Shown piece after piece: positions 53,453 to 60,842 of a stretch of 64,000 nt of DNA (positions are counted from its first letter, which is position 1; each line of letters opens with the position of its first letter). The DNA is taken from NCBI GenBank assembly GCA_014237715.1, contig JAAZZG010000003.1, positions 195,291 through 259,290 of the forward strand. The letters are read 5' to 3'. The translations under genes and the position numbers were made by a program. The DNA comes from Acidimicrobiales bacterium. GTDB taxonomy: Bacteria > Actinomycetota > Acidimicrobiia > Acidimicrobiales > MedAcidi-G1. The notes under the pieces were generated by a model. It did not search any database, was not told the DNA's origin, and worked only from the letters and a program-made list of their open reading frames with translations.

Positions 53453-54298
53453 ATGAGCGACCTCTTGGTCATCACCGGCCTGTCGGGCGCCGGGCGTAGT
53501 GAGTTCGCCAAGGATCTCGAGGATCTCGGCTGGTTCGTTATCGATCGCCTACCGCCCGATATAGCCACGAAGGTGGCTGACCTGGCCGTAGGGCCGACCG
53601 CGCCGTGGGACCGTGTTGCCTTCGCCCTGAGGGCCGACGTGACTGGGGGCGAGACTTTGCGGGCCGTGTCCGAGCTGCGGGACAGTGGCGAACGGCTTCG
53701 GGTGGTGTTCCTCGATTGCTCGACGGAAACTCTGGTGCGCCGTTATGAGTCAAGTCGTCGGCCCCACCCGTCGCCGGCCGCCGGTCTAGAAGAGGCCATC
53801 GAGGACGAACGGACACTTATGGAGCCGGTCCGGGCCGCGGCGGACCTCGTCCTAGACACCTCGGACCTCAACGTTCACGAGCTTCGGGATCAGGTCGCCC
53901 GCCTGTACGGCGAGTCCGACGATCGGCCCATGCGTACGACCATCACCTCGTTTGGCTACAAGCACGGCCTGCCCCGTGATGCCGATCTCATTCTGGACTG
54001 CCGGTTCCTCCCCAACCCGCACTGGATCCCAGAACTGCGGCCTCTGACCGGACTGGATGGACCGGTGAGGGAGCACGTTCTGAGTCACGAGGTGACCCAG
54101 GAGTTTCTCGACCAGATGGGTGACCTGCTGGGCATGTTGATGCCGGCTTACGTCGCCGAGGGCAAGTCGTACCTCTCCATCGCTCTGGGATGCACCGGTG
54201 GCCGCCACCGGTCGGTGGCTGTGGCCGAAACTGTCGCCGAGATGCTTAGGGGTCGGGAATTTGATCCGGTGGTGACCCACCGCGACATCGGACGGTGA
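53453..54298 (+). CDS. rapZ: RapZ-family nucleotide-binding protein
   Basis: A 281-residue P-loop protein. The Walker A reads GLSGAGRS with Arg in place of Lys, which is common in actinobacterial members. LEDLGWFVIDRLPP, VFLDCSTETLVRRYESSRRPHP and the C-terminal GCTGGRHRSVAVAE are diagnostic. In E. coli RapZ binds a small RNA controlling glucosamine synthesis; the actinobacterial role is less clear. The stop overlaps the yvcK start (GTGA). Confidence 0.93.
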   Translation: MSDLLVITGLSGAGRSEFAKDLEDLGWFVIDRLPPDIATKVADLAVGPTAPWDRVAFALRADVTGGETLRAVSELRDSGERLRVVFLDCSTETLVRRYESSRRPHPSPAAGLEEAIEDERTLMEPVRAAADLVLDTSDLNVHELRDQVARLYGESDDRPMRTTITSFGYKHGLPRDADLILDCRFLPNPHWIPELRPLTGLDGPVREHVLSHEVTQEFLDQMGDLLGMLMPAYVAEGKSYLSIALGCTGGRHRSVAVAETVAEMLRGREFDPVVTHRDIGR

Positions 54299-55182
54299 GC
54301 GACCTGCATTCTGCGTCGGTCGGAGTCTGTGCGTTGGGTGGCGGGCACGGGCTGGCCACCAGCCTCCGGGCTGTGCGGAGCTACGCGGACCACGTCACGG
54401 CGGTGGTGTCCATCGCCGACGACGGTGGTTCCAGCGGTCGGATCCGTTCGGCCATGGGCGGGCCAGCGCCTGGTGACCTCCGGCGATGCTTTGAGGCCCT
54501 TGGGGACGGGTCGATGTTGACCGCTGAGATGGGCTGGCGATTCGACGGTGGCGAGCTTGCCGGTCATGCGTTGGGCAATCTGGTCATTGCCGGTCTGGTT
54601 GCCGCATCCGATGATCTGGTGTCGGCCCTCGATGAGGTGGGTCGCCTTGTTGGCGCTATTGGCCGGGTACTGCCCGCGACGTCGGTGCCCGTGGATCTGG
54701 TGGCCGACACTGGGGAGTGGGAGGTGGAGGGCCAGGTGGCGGTCCACCGGGCGGTTGGCGTGGTGGGCCTTCGGCTGTCGCCGATCGATGCCACGGCACC
54801 ACCGGAGACGGTGGCAGCCATTGAGGGCGCTGACCAGATCGTGCTCGGCCCCGGATCCTTCTTTACCAGCGTTCTAGCCGCCACGTTGTCCGCCGACGTC
54901 CAGGGTGCCCTTGCCCGTCGATCTGGCCCGCTGGTGCTGGTGGCGAACCTCGCTCAGGACCGTGAGGGACCCGTGGAACTAGCCGACCACCTTCGTCTGC
55001 TGGATGAACACGGCGTACGGCCCGACGTCCTCCTCATGGATGACCGCTCAGACCGGACGCCACCAATCGGTCCCGAGGTGGTTCGGGCACCGTTGGCGGG
55101 TCGGGATGGACGTGTCCACGACCCGGTCCAGCTGGGATCCGCTCTCGCATCCTGTCTGGGCCGACGCGGCTGCAGCGAGTGA
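54295..55182 (+). CDS. yvcK: YvcK/CofD-like gluconeogenesis factor
   Basis: A 295-residue Rossmann-like protein. ALGGGHGLATSLRAVR, SIADDGGSSGRIR, GPAPGDLRRCF and GHALGNLVIAGLV are family motifs, and VLGPGSFFTSVLAATL follows. YvcK binds UDP-GlcNAc and coordinates carbon flow with cell-wall synthesis. It is coupled to rapZ. In most Actinobacteria whiA follows; here the next gene is gap. Confidence 0.92.
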   Translation: MSDLHSASVGVCALGGGHGLATSLRAVRSYADHVTAVVSIADDGGSSGRIRSAMGGPAPGDLRRCFEALGDGSMLTAEMGWRFDGGELAGHALGNLVIAGLVAASDDLVSALDEVGRLVGAIGRVLPATSVPVDLVADTGEWEVEGQVAVHRAVGVVGLRLSPIDATAPPETVAAIEGADQIVLGPGSFFTSVLAATLSADVQGALARRSGPLVLVANLAQDREGPVELADHLRLLDEHGVRPDVLLMDDRSDRTPPIGPEVVRAPLAGRDGRVHDPVQLGSALASCLGRRGCSE

Positions 55183-55353
55183 TCGGAGGCCGGTAGGGGC
55201 GGCGGGCGAACTTATGACGGTTTTCCTGGCCGGGACGCGTCGCGTGACAGCCTGAATCGGCTATCAATACAGGGTCCGGAGTCTCATCGAAAGATGGTGC
55301 CGGGTTCGATTCGTAGATCAGGCGGACTACCGCCCTAGGAGGCAGGACTTTCC
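55183..55353 (+). other. Intergenic region where whiA would be expected; leader of gap
   Basis: A 171-base gap with no coding potential. It ends with a small hairpin (55321-55325 with 55330-55334) followed by a strong ribosome site, AGGAGG at 55337-55342, eleven bases before the gap ATG. No clear promoter hexamers were recognised. Confidence 0.6.
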
Positions 55354-56412
55354 ATGACCGTCCGTGTAGGCATTAACGGATTCGGCCGCATCGGCCGCAA
55401 CTTCTTCCGGGCCGCCAGGGCCCAGGGGGCGGACATCGAGTTCGTCGCCGTTAATGACCTGGGGTCCATCGACACAATGGCGTTTCTACTCGGTAATGAT
55501 TCGGTCCACGGTCGACTCGATGCAAAGATCCGGACTACCCGGGACAGCATCGTGGTCGACGGTCAGAAGATGAGGGTCTTGTCTGAGCGTGACCCCGGGA
55601 ACCTGCCGTGGGGTGAGTTAGGCGTCGACGTGGTCATCGAGTCGACTGGGTTCTTCACGGCTCGCGACAAGGCCGCGCTACACCTGGCCGGCGGGGCCAA
55701 GAAGGTGATCATCTCGGCGCCGTCAGGCGACTGTGACGCCACGTTCGTGGTCGGCGTGAACGATGACGACTACAACCCGGCCAAGCACCACGTCATCTCT
55801 AATGCCTCGTGTACCACCAACTGCTTCGTTCCCATGATCAAGGTCCTCGACGACGCCTTCGGCGTGGTGCAGGGCTTCATGACCACCACGCATGCCTACA
55901 CCGGAGATCAGAGCCTTGTGGACGGACCGCACAGCGACCTGCGACGGGCCCGTGGAGCGGCGGTCAACATCGTGCCCACTTCGACTGGTGCGGCTCGGGC
56001 CACCAGTCTGGTGATGCCAAAGATGAAGGGGAAGCTGGACGGCATTTCCCTGCGGGTGCCGATCCCCGATGGCTCGGTCACCGACTTCGTAGGCACGCTC
56101 AAGAAATCTGTCACCAAGGAGCAGGTCAATGCGGCGTTCGCCGCAGCAGCGCGGAGTGGCCCTCTAGCCAAGGTGCTGGACTACAGCTCCGACCCGTTGG
56201 TGTCGGCGGACATCGTGGGTCGCCCTGCCTCATGCACCATCGATTCAGATCTCACCATGGCCACCGGCACGATGGTCAAGGTCCTTGGTTGGTACGACAA
56301 CGAGATGGGCTACTCGACCCGTCTAGTCGACCTCACCAAGATCGTCGGCACGCGCCGATCCAAGAAGGCCAAGGTGAAGGCGGCCGCCAAGAAGTCGGCC
56401 GCCCGGAAGTAG
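55354..56412 (+). CDS. gap: Glyceraldehyde-3-phosphate dehydrogenase with Lys-rich tail
   Basis: A 352-residue NAD-dependent glycolytic enzyme. GINGFGRIGRN opens the protein, the nucleophile is Cys153 in SNASCTTNC, His180 lies in TTTHAYTGDQ, and WYDNEMGYSTRLVDL is near the end. After the normal end comes a tail of about 20 residues rich in Lys and Ala (332-352), absent from typical enzymes. It is first in gap-pgk-tpiA. A Shine-Dalgarno sequence is present, unlike most neighbours. Confidence 0.95.
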   Translation: MTVRVGINGFGRIGRNFFRAARAQGADIEFVAVNDLGSIDTMAFLLGNDSVHGRLDAKIRTTRDSIVVDGQKMRVLSERDPGNLPWGELGVDVVIESTGFFTARDKAALHLAGGAKKVIISAPSGDCDATFVVGVNDDDYNPAKHHVISNASCTTNCFVPMIKVLDDAFGVVQGFMTTTHAYTGDQSLVDGPHSDLRRARGAAVNIVPTSTGAARATSLVMPKMKGKLDGISLRVPIPDGSVTDFVGTLKKSVTKEQVNAAFAAAARSGPLAKVLDYSSDPLVSADIVGRPASCTIDSDLTMATGTMVKVLGWYDNEMGYSTRLVDLTKIVGTRRSKKAKVKAAAKKSAARK

Positions 56413-56441
56413 GGAACGAAACGGCCGGACGGCCCTCCGTG

Positions 56442-57557
56442 ATGGATGTTCCACGGCTCGAGGACCTCGGTGACCTGAATGGTCGTCGGGTCTTGGTCCG
56501 TTGCGATTTCAACGTGCCGTTGGCTAACGGCGTCATTACCGATGATCTCCGGATTCGGGCTGCGGTGCCCACGCTTCGGTATCTGACCGACGCCGGAGCG
56601 CATGTCACGGCGTGCTCCCACCTAGGGCGTCCTGAGGGATCATCAGATCCGGCGTACACCATGGATCCGGTCCGGGCCCGGCTGGTTGACCTGGCGCCCG
56701 GCGTCGACCTACTGGAGAACCTCCGGTTTGATCCGGGAGAGACCGGCAACGATCCGGCCTTTGTTCAATGCTTGATCGAAGGCCAGGACGCCTACGTCAA
56801 CGACGCTTTTGGTGCGTCCCACCGGCCCCACGCTTCGGTTATCGGTCCGCCCCAGCATCTGCCGTCGGCGGCCGGTCGCCTATTGGCCCGCGAGGTCGAG
56901 GTGTTGGGTGGTCTCCGCTTGTCGGCTCGCCGACCGTTCGTGGGGATCATGGGCGGGGCCAAGGTGAGCGACAAGCTCGGCGTCATCGAGGCACTCCTCG
57001 GTGTGGTTGACGAGCTCATCGTGGGTGGCGGCATGTGCTTCACGTTTCTGGCCGCCAAAGGCGCCAGCGTCGGCTCGTCGCTCCTCGAGGAGGACATGAT
57101 CGAGACGTGTGCCCGGCTGTTGGATTCGGGTGCTCCGATCCGGTTGCCGATGGACATCACAGCGCTCGGCCCGGGCGGGAGGATCGGCGATCCGTCGGCC
57201 GGTGGCGAGGTTCGACAGGTCGGGACGTCAATGCCTGAAGGTTGGATGGGCTTAGACATCGGGCCCGGATCCGCCGTCGAGTTCTGCGATCTCATCGCCG
57301 AAGCCCGCACGGTGCTCTGGAACGGACCGATGGGCGTTTTCGAGGACCCACGGTTTGCTGCCGGGACTCGCACGGTGGCCGACGCGGTTGCCGATTGTCG
57401 GGGATTCACCGTGGTCGGCGGGGGAGACAGCGCGGCGGCAGCCCGCCAGTTCGGCGTGGACGACCGCATGGACCATGTGTCGACCGGTGGCGGTGCGGCA
57501 CTGGAGTTAATCGAACAAGGAGACCTGCCCGGCCTGGCTGCGCTTCGTGGCCAGTGA
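56442..57557 (+). CDS. pgk: Phosphoglycerate kinase
   Basis: A 371-residue glycolytic kinase, slightly short for the family. VLVRCDFNVPL, SHLGRPEG, FVGIMGGAKVSDKLGV, FLAAKG, TVLWNGPMGVFE and VVGGGDSAAAA with STGGGAALE are present. The ATG at 56442 is chosen, with a GTG one codon earlier as an alternative. It lies 29 bases after gap. Confidence 0.95.
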   Translation: MDVPRLEDLGDLNGRRVLVRCDFNVPLANGVITDDLRIRAAVPTLRYLTDAGAHVTACSHLGRPEGSSDPAYTMDPVRARLVDLAPGVDLLENLRFDPGETGNDPAFVQCLIEGQDAYVNDAFGASHRPHASVIGPPQHLPSAAGRLLAREVEVLGGLRLSARRPFVGIMGGAKVSDKLGVIEALLGVVDELIVGGGMCFTFLAAKGASVGSSLLEEDMIETCARLLDSGAPIRLPMDITALGPGGRIGDPSAGGEVRQVGTSMPEGWMGLDIGPGSAVEFCDLIAEARTVLWNGPMGVFEDPRFAAGTRTVADAVADCRGFTVVGGGDSAAAARQFGVDDRMDHVSTGGGAALELIEQGDLPGLAALRGQ

Positions 57558-57608
57558 TCGGGTGGCCAGTGGTCGACAGCAGGCAGTGACGAGCGACAGG
57601 ACGGAAAC

Positions 57609-58388
57609 ATGAGCGAGCGAAGGCCGCTGATCAGCGGCAACTGGAAGATGCACCACAACCACTTCGAGGCCATACAGGCCGTGCAAAAGTTGTCGTATGT
57701 GCTGTCGGCCAACGACTACGACGCCGTGGACGTGTCGCTCCACCCGCCATTCACCGACCTCCGGTCGGTCCAGACGGTGCTGGAGTCCGACGAGATCCCG
57801 ATTGCCCTCGGAGCTCAGCACTGTCATTGGGAGGAGAAGGGCGCGTTCACCGGTGAGGTTTCAGCCGGGATGTTGGCCAAGCTGAACGTGTCGCTGGTGA
57901 TCGTCGGCCACTCAGAACGCCGCGAGGTGTTCGGCGAGACCGACGACAATGTCAACCGCAAGGTGAAGGCGGTGCTGGCCAACGGGATGACCCCGATCAT
58001 GTGCTGTGGCGAGACGCTCGACGAGCGTGAGGCCGGGCAGGCGAGAGACAAGGTCGAACGCCAGGTCCTTGAGGGCCTCGCTGGCTTGAAGGGCGACCAG
58101 GTAGCCGGTCTTGTGGTGGCCTACGAGCCGATCTGGGCCATCGGAACCGGCAAGACCGCAACCCCGGAAGACGCCCAGGAAATGTGTGCCACCGTCCGCA
58201 ACGCGGTGCGCGGCAGCTGGGGGACCGAGGCGGCTGACAGCGTACGGATCCAGTACGGCGGGTCGGTCAAGCCGGTCAATGCGCCGGACCTAATGCGCCA
58301 GTCCGATATCGACGGTGCCCTCGTCGGAGGGGCATCTCTGGATCCTGACGAGTTTGCCCGGATCATCGCCTACCGACTTGTCGGCTGA
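57609..58388 (+). CDS. tpiA: Triosephosphate isomerase
   Basis: A 259-residue barrel enzyme of glycolysis. The catalytic residues are Lys13 in GNWKMHHN, His101 in VGHSERRE and Glu173 in AYEPIWAIGTGKTA; GGSVKP and LVGGASL bind phosphate. It follows pgk by 51 bases with only a weak AGGA before the ATG. Confidence 0.96.
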   Translation: MSERRPLISGNWKMHHNHFEAIQAVQKLSYVLSANDYDAVDVSLHPPFTDLRSVQTVLESDEIPIALGAQHCHWEEKGAFTGEVSAGMLAKLNVSLVIVGHSERREVFGETDDNVNRKVKAVLANGMTPIMCCGETLDEREAGQARDKVERQVLEGLAGLKGDQVAGLVVAYEPIWAIGTGKTATPEDAQEMCATVRNAVRGSWGTEAADSVRIQYGGSVKPVNAPDLMRQSDIDGALVGGASLDPDEFARIIAYRLVG

Positions 58389-58445
58389 GACCATTCAGCC
58401 TCAATGGCACCCCTGATCACTGAACCGGTCATCCCCGGGTGCCGG

Positions 58446-58451
58446 TAACCT
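58446..58451 (+). promoter_or_regulatory. -10 box, leaderless promoter of secG
   Basis: TAACCT, six bases before the ATG at 58458. Confidence 0.5.
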
Positions 58452-58457
58452 CTCCCC

Positions 58458-58682
58458 ATGTTCGTGCTGGTCGCCATCATCCAGGCCCTCTCTGGGCTCG
58501 GCCTCATCTTCCTCGTGCTGCTGCACAGCGGGAAGGGCGGCGGTCTGTCCGACATGTTCGGCGGGGGTATCGGTGCCCAGACCGCAGGATCGACCGTGGT
58601 GGAGCAGAACCTGGACCGGATCACCGTGCTCACGGCCCTGATCTTCGCCTTCTCCACGATCACTCTCGGCCTTCTCTTCTAG
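58458..58682 (+). CDS. secG: Preprotein translocase subunit SecG
   Basis: A 74-residue membrane protein with two hydrophobic helices (about 2-22 and 55-74) joined by a Gly-rich loop (HSGKGGGLSDMFGGG), the classic SecG layout. It assists SecYE in protein export. Its place after tpiA is conserved in Actinobacteria. Confidence 0.94.
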   Translation: MFVLVAIIQALSGLGLIFLVLLHSGKGGGLSDMFGGGIGAQTAGSTVVEQNLDRITVLTALIFAFSTITLGLLF

Positions 58683-58741
58683 GGCTTCTTCCAGCGAGCG
58701 GAACCGGTTCCCAGCCCTGCTGCGGGTAGAGAAGGGGCCGG

Positions 58742-58747
58742 TAGATT
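58742..58747 (+). promoter_or_regulatory. -10 box upstream of tRNA-Leu(AAG)
   Basis: TAGATT, 29 bases before the mature tRNA 5' end. TTGACC at 58746-58751 overlaps it but has no -10 at a usable distance. Confidence 0.35.
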
Positions 58748-58776
58748 GACCGCCGTCCGGGACATCCGGATACCAC

Positions 58777-58863
58777 GTCGGAGTGGCGGAATTGGCAGAC
58801 GCGCCAGCTTAAGGAGCTGGTGCCCGCAAGGGCGTGGGGGTTCAAGTCCCCCCTCCGACACCA
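58777..58863 (+). tRNA. tRNA-Leu (anticodon reads AAG)
   Basis: An 87-base class II tRNA with encoded CCA. The acceptor stem GTCGGAG pairs with CTCCGAC at 58853-58859. The anticodon stem CCAGC/GCTGG encloses the loop TTAAGGA, so positions 34-36 read AAG. Bacteria usually have GAG for this box. The variable arm and T arm are normal. The 3' end is the apparent attachment site for the downstream units. Confidence 0.93.
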
Positions 58864-58865
58864 CA
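58840..58865 (+). repeat. Attachment-site-like repeat, copy 1 (3' end of tRNA-Leu)
   Basis: The 26 bases from the T loop through CCA and two bases beyond. They recur exactly at 59398-59423 and imperfectly at 60843-60869. Confidence 0.85.
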
Positions 58866-58903
58866 GGCTGCGCGTGTCCGGCGAATGTTGTAGACCTTCG
58901 CGA

Positions 58904-59362
58904 ATGGCTGTTGACGGCGTGTCCAGGGTTCGGAGGGCCGAAGAAGCGGACTATCGGACTGCCACAGAAGTTCTCTTGCGCTCGCGCTATGCGTCGGTGC
59001 CGGCGATTCCGTCTCTTGTGCATTCTGACGAGGAGGTGAAGGCGCACTTTGTGGGAACCGTCATGCCGTTTGCAGAGGTATGGGTGGCGGAAGTCGACGA
59101 AGCAGTTTCCGGTGTGCTGGTTCTGAACGGGAATTGGATTGAACAGTTGTATGTCGACCCCGATTGGACCAATCAAGGACTTGGCACCGCCCTTATGGAA
59201 CGAGCGAAAGTCGAGCGCCCGGAGGCCCTTGACCTCTGGACGTTCGAAAGCAACCGAGGGGCACAACGCTTTTATGAACGGCATGGCTTCCGGGCTGTTG
59301 GTGGAACCAACGGCGATAACGAAGAGGGAGAGGCAGATATCCACTATCGGTGGGTCAAGTGA
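58904..59362 (+). CDS. GNAT-family N-acetyltransferase
   Basis: A 152-residue enzyme. The acetyl-CoA loop is WTNQGLGTALME after the strand WIEQLYVDPD, and the C-terminal FESNRGAQRFYERHGFRAVG is typical of the fold. The substrate is unknown. The ATG at 58904 is chosen; a GTG at 58919 is possible. It is the only gene in the segment between two tRNA-Leu 3' end copies. Its codon use looks less GC-biased than the core genes, which fits acquisition by transfer. Confidence 0.82.
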   Translation: MAVDGVSRVRRAEEADYRTATEVLLRSRYASVPAIPSLVHSDEEVKAHFVGTVMPFAEVWVAEVDEAVSGVLVLNGNWIEQLYVDPDWTNQGLGTALMERAKVERPEALDLWTFESNRGAQRFYERHGFRAVGGTNGDNEEGEADIHYRWVK

Positions 59363-59397
59363 GCATCATGTGTTGTGATTCAGTGATGACTGGGGGC

Positions 59398-59423
59398 GTT
59401 CAAGTCCCCCCTCCGACACCACA
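59398..59423 (+). repeat. Attachment-site-like repeat, copy 2
   Basis: Exact 26-base copy of 58840-58865. Upstream bases GGGGGC differ from the tRNA T stem, so it cannot be part of a working tRNA. Confidence 0.85.
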
Positions 59424-59496
59424 AGAGTGCCGGTCTGCATCGATTGGTTTTTGGAGCATGCTGGGCGGTTGAGGGAGGCCTTTGGGCCAGCATTGA

Positions 59497-59517
59497 CTGG
59501 ACTCAATTGAGTTCCAG
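59497..59517 (-). terminator. Palindromic hairpin after the selenoprotein gene
   Basis: A near-perfect palindrome centred on ACTCAATTGAGT, flanked by CTGG and TCCAG, 11 bases past the stop at 59529. There is no T tract. A second inverted repeat (ATGCTGG at 59458 with CCAGCAT at 59487) lies beyond. Confidence 0.45.
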
Positions 59518-59528
59518 TTTCGCTCCGC

Positions 59529-60674
59529 TCAGCGGTCACCTGGGGTGAGGTAGAACCACATCGGCTGTGGTGCGTCTTGGTCTTGCATTGCTTGGCGGGC
59601 GGCCATCATCACCTTGCCGGTTTCGGTCTGGTCGAGGAACCAGCGCGTGCTGGCCCAGGCGGCAGGGGCGTGGTCGACCATCGCGAGGGCAGCGGTCTCG
59701 TAGTAGCTGCGAATGTCGTGGCCGACCCGCATCGGCAAGCCCGGGATGCCGGCTTCGGCCCATGGGGTGCCTTCGGAGATACGGATGAAGGCCTCGATGG
59801 CAGCGGGGATCTCGTCGGCCGCAACGACGCGGCCCGCTCCGAATCGGCCGTCGCTCATCTCGACGCCGCGGTGGTAGGCGGCGAGCAGGCCGCGAGCCTC
59901 GTCGATGGCGGGATGGGCGTCGGGGTCGTGACGCGGGGGGAGCGGGCAGGCGAGCATTTCGTCGCCACCGTCGGGGATCGATTCATCGAATTCGGCGAGG
60001 ACGGGTTCGGTGGCGTTCAGCAGGGCGAACGCTACGTCCAGCACGCGGTGCTGGAACTCCGGATCGCCTGGCTTGCCGAGCGGTCGCCCGAGTGGGAAGT
60101 CACACCACAGACCGCGGGGCGGGGCCGAGCTCTCGATCTGCTTGCGGATCGATCCGAGGGCGACGGTGGCGATCCCCTCAGCCTCGAAGACGTGGGCGAG
60201 CGTACTCACGGTACGCGTGCACAGCGGTCAAACCGGGGTAAGCAGAACGACGTCGACGCCCTGATCGCGCAGGAACTTGGCGCCAGCCGGCCCGGAGTCC
60301 ATGCGGATGGCCGACAGGTCGAACTGGTTGCCGGCGTAGGCGAGATGCTGATCGGCCACGCGGCCGATCACGCCGCGCTCGGCCAATTCGTCGAGTCGGT
60401 CCACCGGTAACACGGTGTTCATGTCGTAGGCGAATCCCGACCCGTCGAAGTTGGGACTCCAGTGGCCGGTCACGTAGTCGCGTCGGCTGTCGTCGAGGAC
60501 GCGGTAACCCGTATCCATGACCTCGAAGTCGTCCTGGTCTGGATGATGCAGTGACGCGGTCGTCACGATCGCGACCGTCGCATCAGCGAGCGGTGGTGGT
60601 GTGGTGAACGCCGTCGTCTCGAAGCTCTCACCGGGGAGCGCTTCGGTCAGCGCCTTGATGTCGGAGTCAGCCAT
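59529..60674 (-). CDS. GrdB/PrdB-like selenoprotein with in-frame UGA (Sec149)
   Basis: Two open frames in the same phase are separated by one UGA (60230-60228). Read through, they give 381 residues of the glycine/sarcosine/betaine/D-proline reductase selenoprotein B family: VAIVTTASLHH, FAYDMNTVLPVDRLDELAERGVIG, GVDVVLLTPV, then Sec149-Pro-Leu-Cys152, TLAHVFEAEGIATVAL and WCDFPLGRPLGKPGD. The UGA falls where the family has its redox Cys or Sec, in U-x-x-C. A SECIS-like hairpin follows at once. The ATG at 60674 has a TAGTTT -10 box seven bases upstream. The reaction is unknown; a reductase-like selenol role is inferred. A nonsense-mutated Cys homologue is the alternative, but less likely. Confidence 0.8.
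60191..60223 (-). promoter_or_regulatory. Bacterial SECIS-like hairpin
   Basis: Minus strand, just after the UGA. A perfect 6-bp upper stem, GCGUAC/GUACGC (60216-60200), has the 5-base apical loop CGUGA, with G as its second base. The loop starts 18 bases after the UGA. A lower stem UGUG/CACG closes an internal loop. This fits the known bacterial pattern: a small loop with G in its first two bases, 16-37 bases from UGA. Confidence 0.7.
60228..60230 (-). other. In-frame UGA, proposed selenocysteine codon
   Basis: Codon 149 of the GrdB-like gene. The flanking residues are LLTPV before and PLC after. Confidence 0.78.
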
Positions 60675-60681
60675 GAGAGTG

Positions 60682-60687
60682 AAACTA
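60682..60687 (-). promoter_or_regulatory. -10 box, leaderless promoter of the selenoprotein
   Basis: TAGTTT on the minus strand, seven bases before the ATG at 60674. It decides that start over the in-frame extension to 60869. Confidence 0.5.
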
Positions 60688-60842
60688 TCGCTAGCGGAAC
60701 GTCTCCCGGCGAGGCCATGACCACTCAAATCGAGCAGATCACCGTTATCGGCACACGGTGCCTTATCTGAGTTGCCCGGGCCGAGCAGCCCAACTGCCCA
60801 CATGCCTGGAACAAGGGGAAGATGGCACCAGGGGACATGGCC

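Larger units (their letters stand above)
58866..59423 (+). mobile_element. Candidate tRNA-inserted unit A (acetyltransferase)
   Basis: A 558-base segment bounded by exact 26-base copies of the tRNA-Leu 3' end, holding only a GNAT gene. This is the layout left by site-specific integration into a tRNA gene. No integrase is inside, so it would be a remnant or a cassette moved in trans. Confidence 0.6.

Noticed and set aside
53474-53497. Walker A mutation inactivating RapZ
   Set aside because: GAGRS instead of GAGKS is usual among actinobacterial RapZ proteins, so it is not a lesion.
59391-59423. A second tRNA-Leu gene
   Set aside because: Only the T loop, acceptor 3' strand and CCA are present. 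There is no 5' half within range, and the T stem is altered.
59529-60209. A separate gene starting at GTG 60209
   Set aside because: It is in the same phase as the frame that stops at 60228, lacks the N-terminal half of its family, and the seven codons between UGA and this GTG complete the conserved motif.
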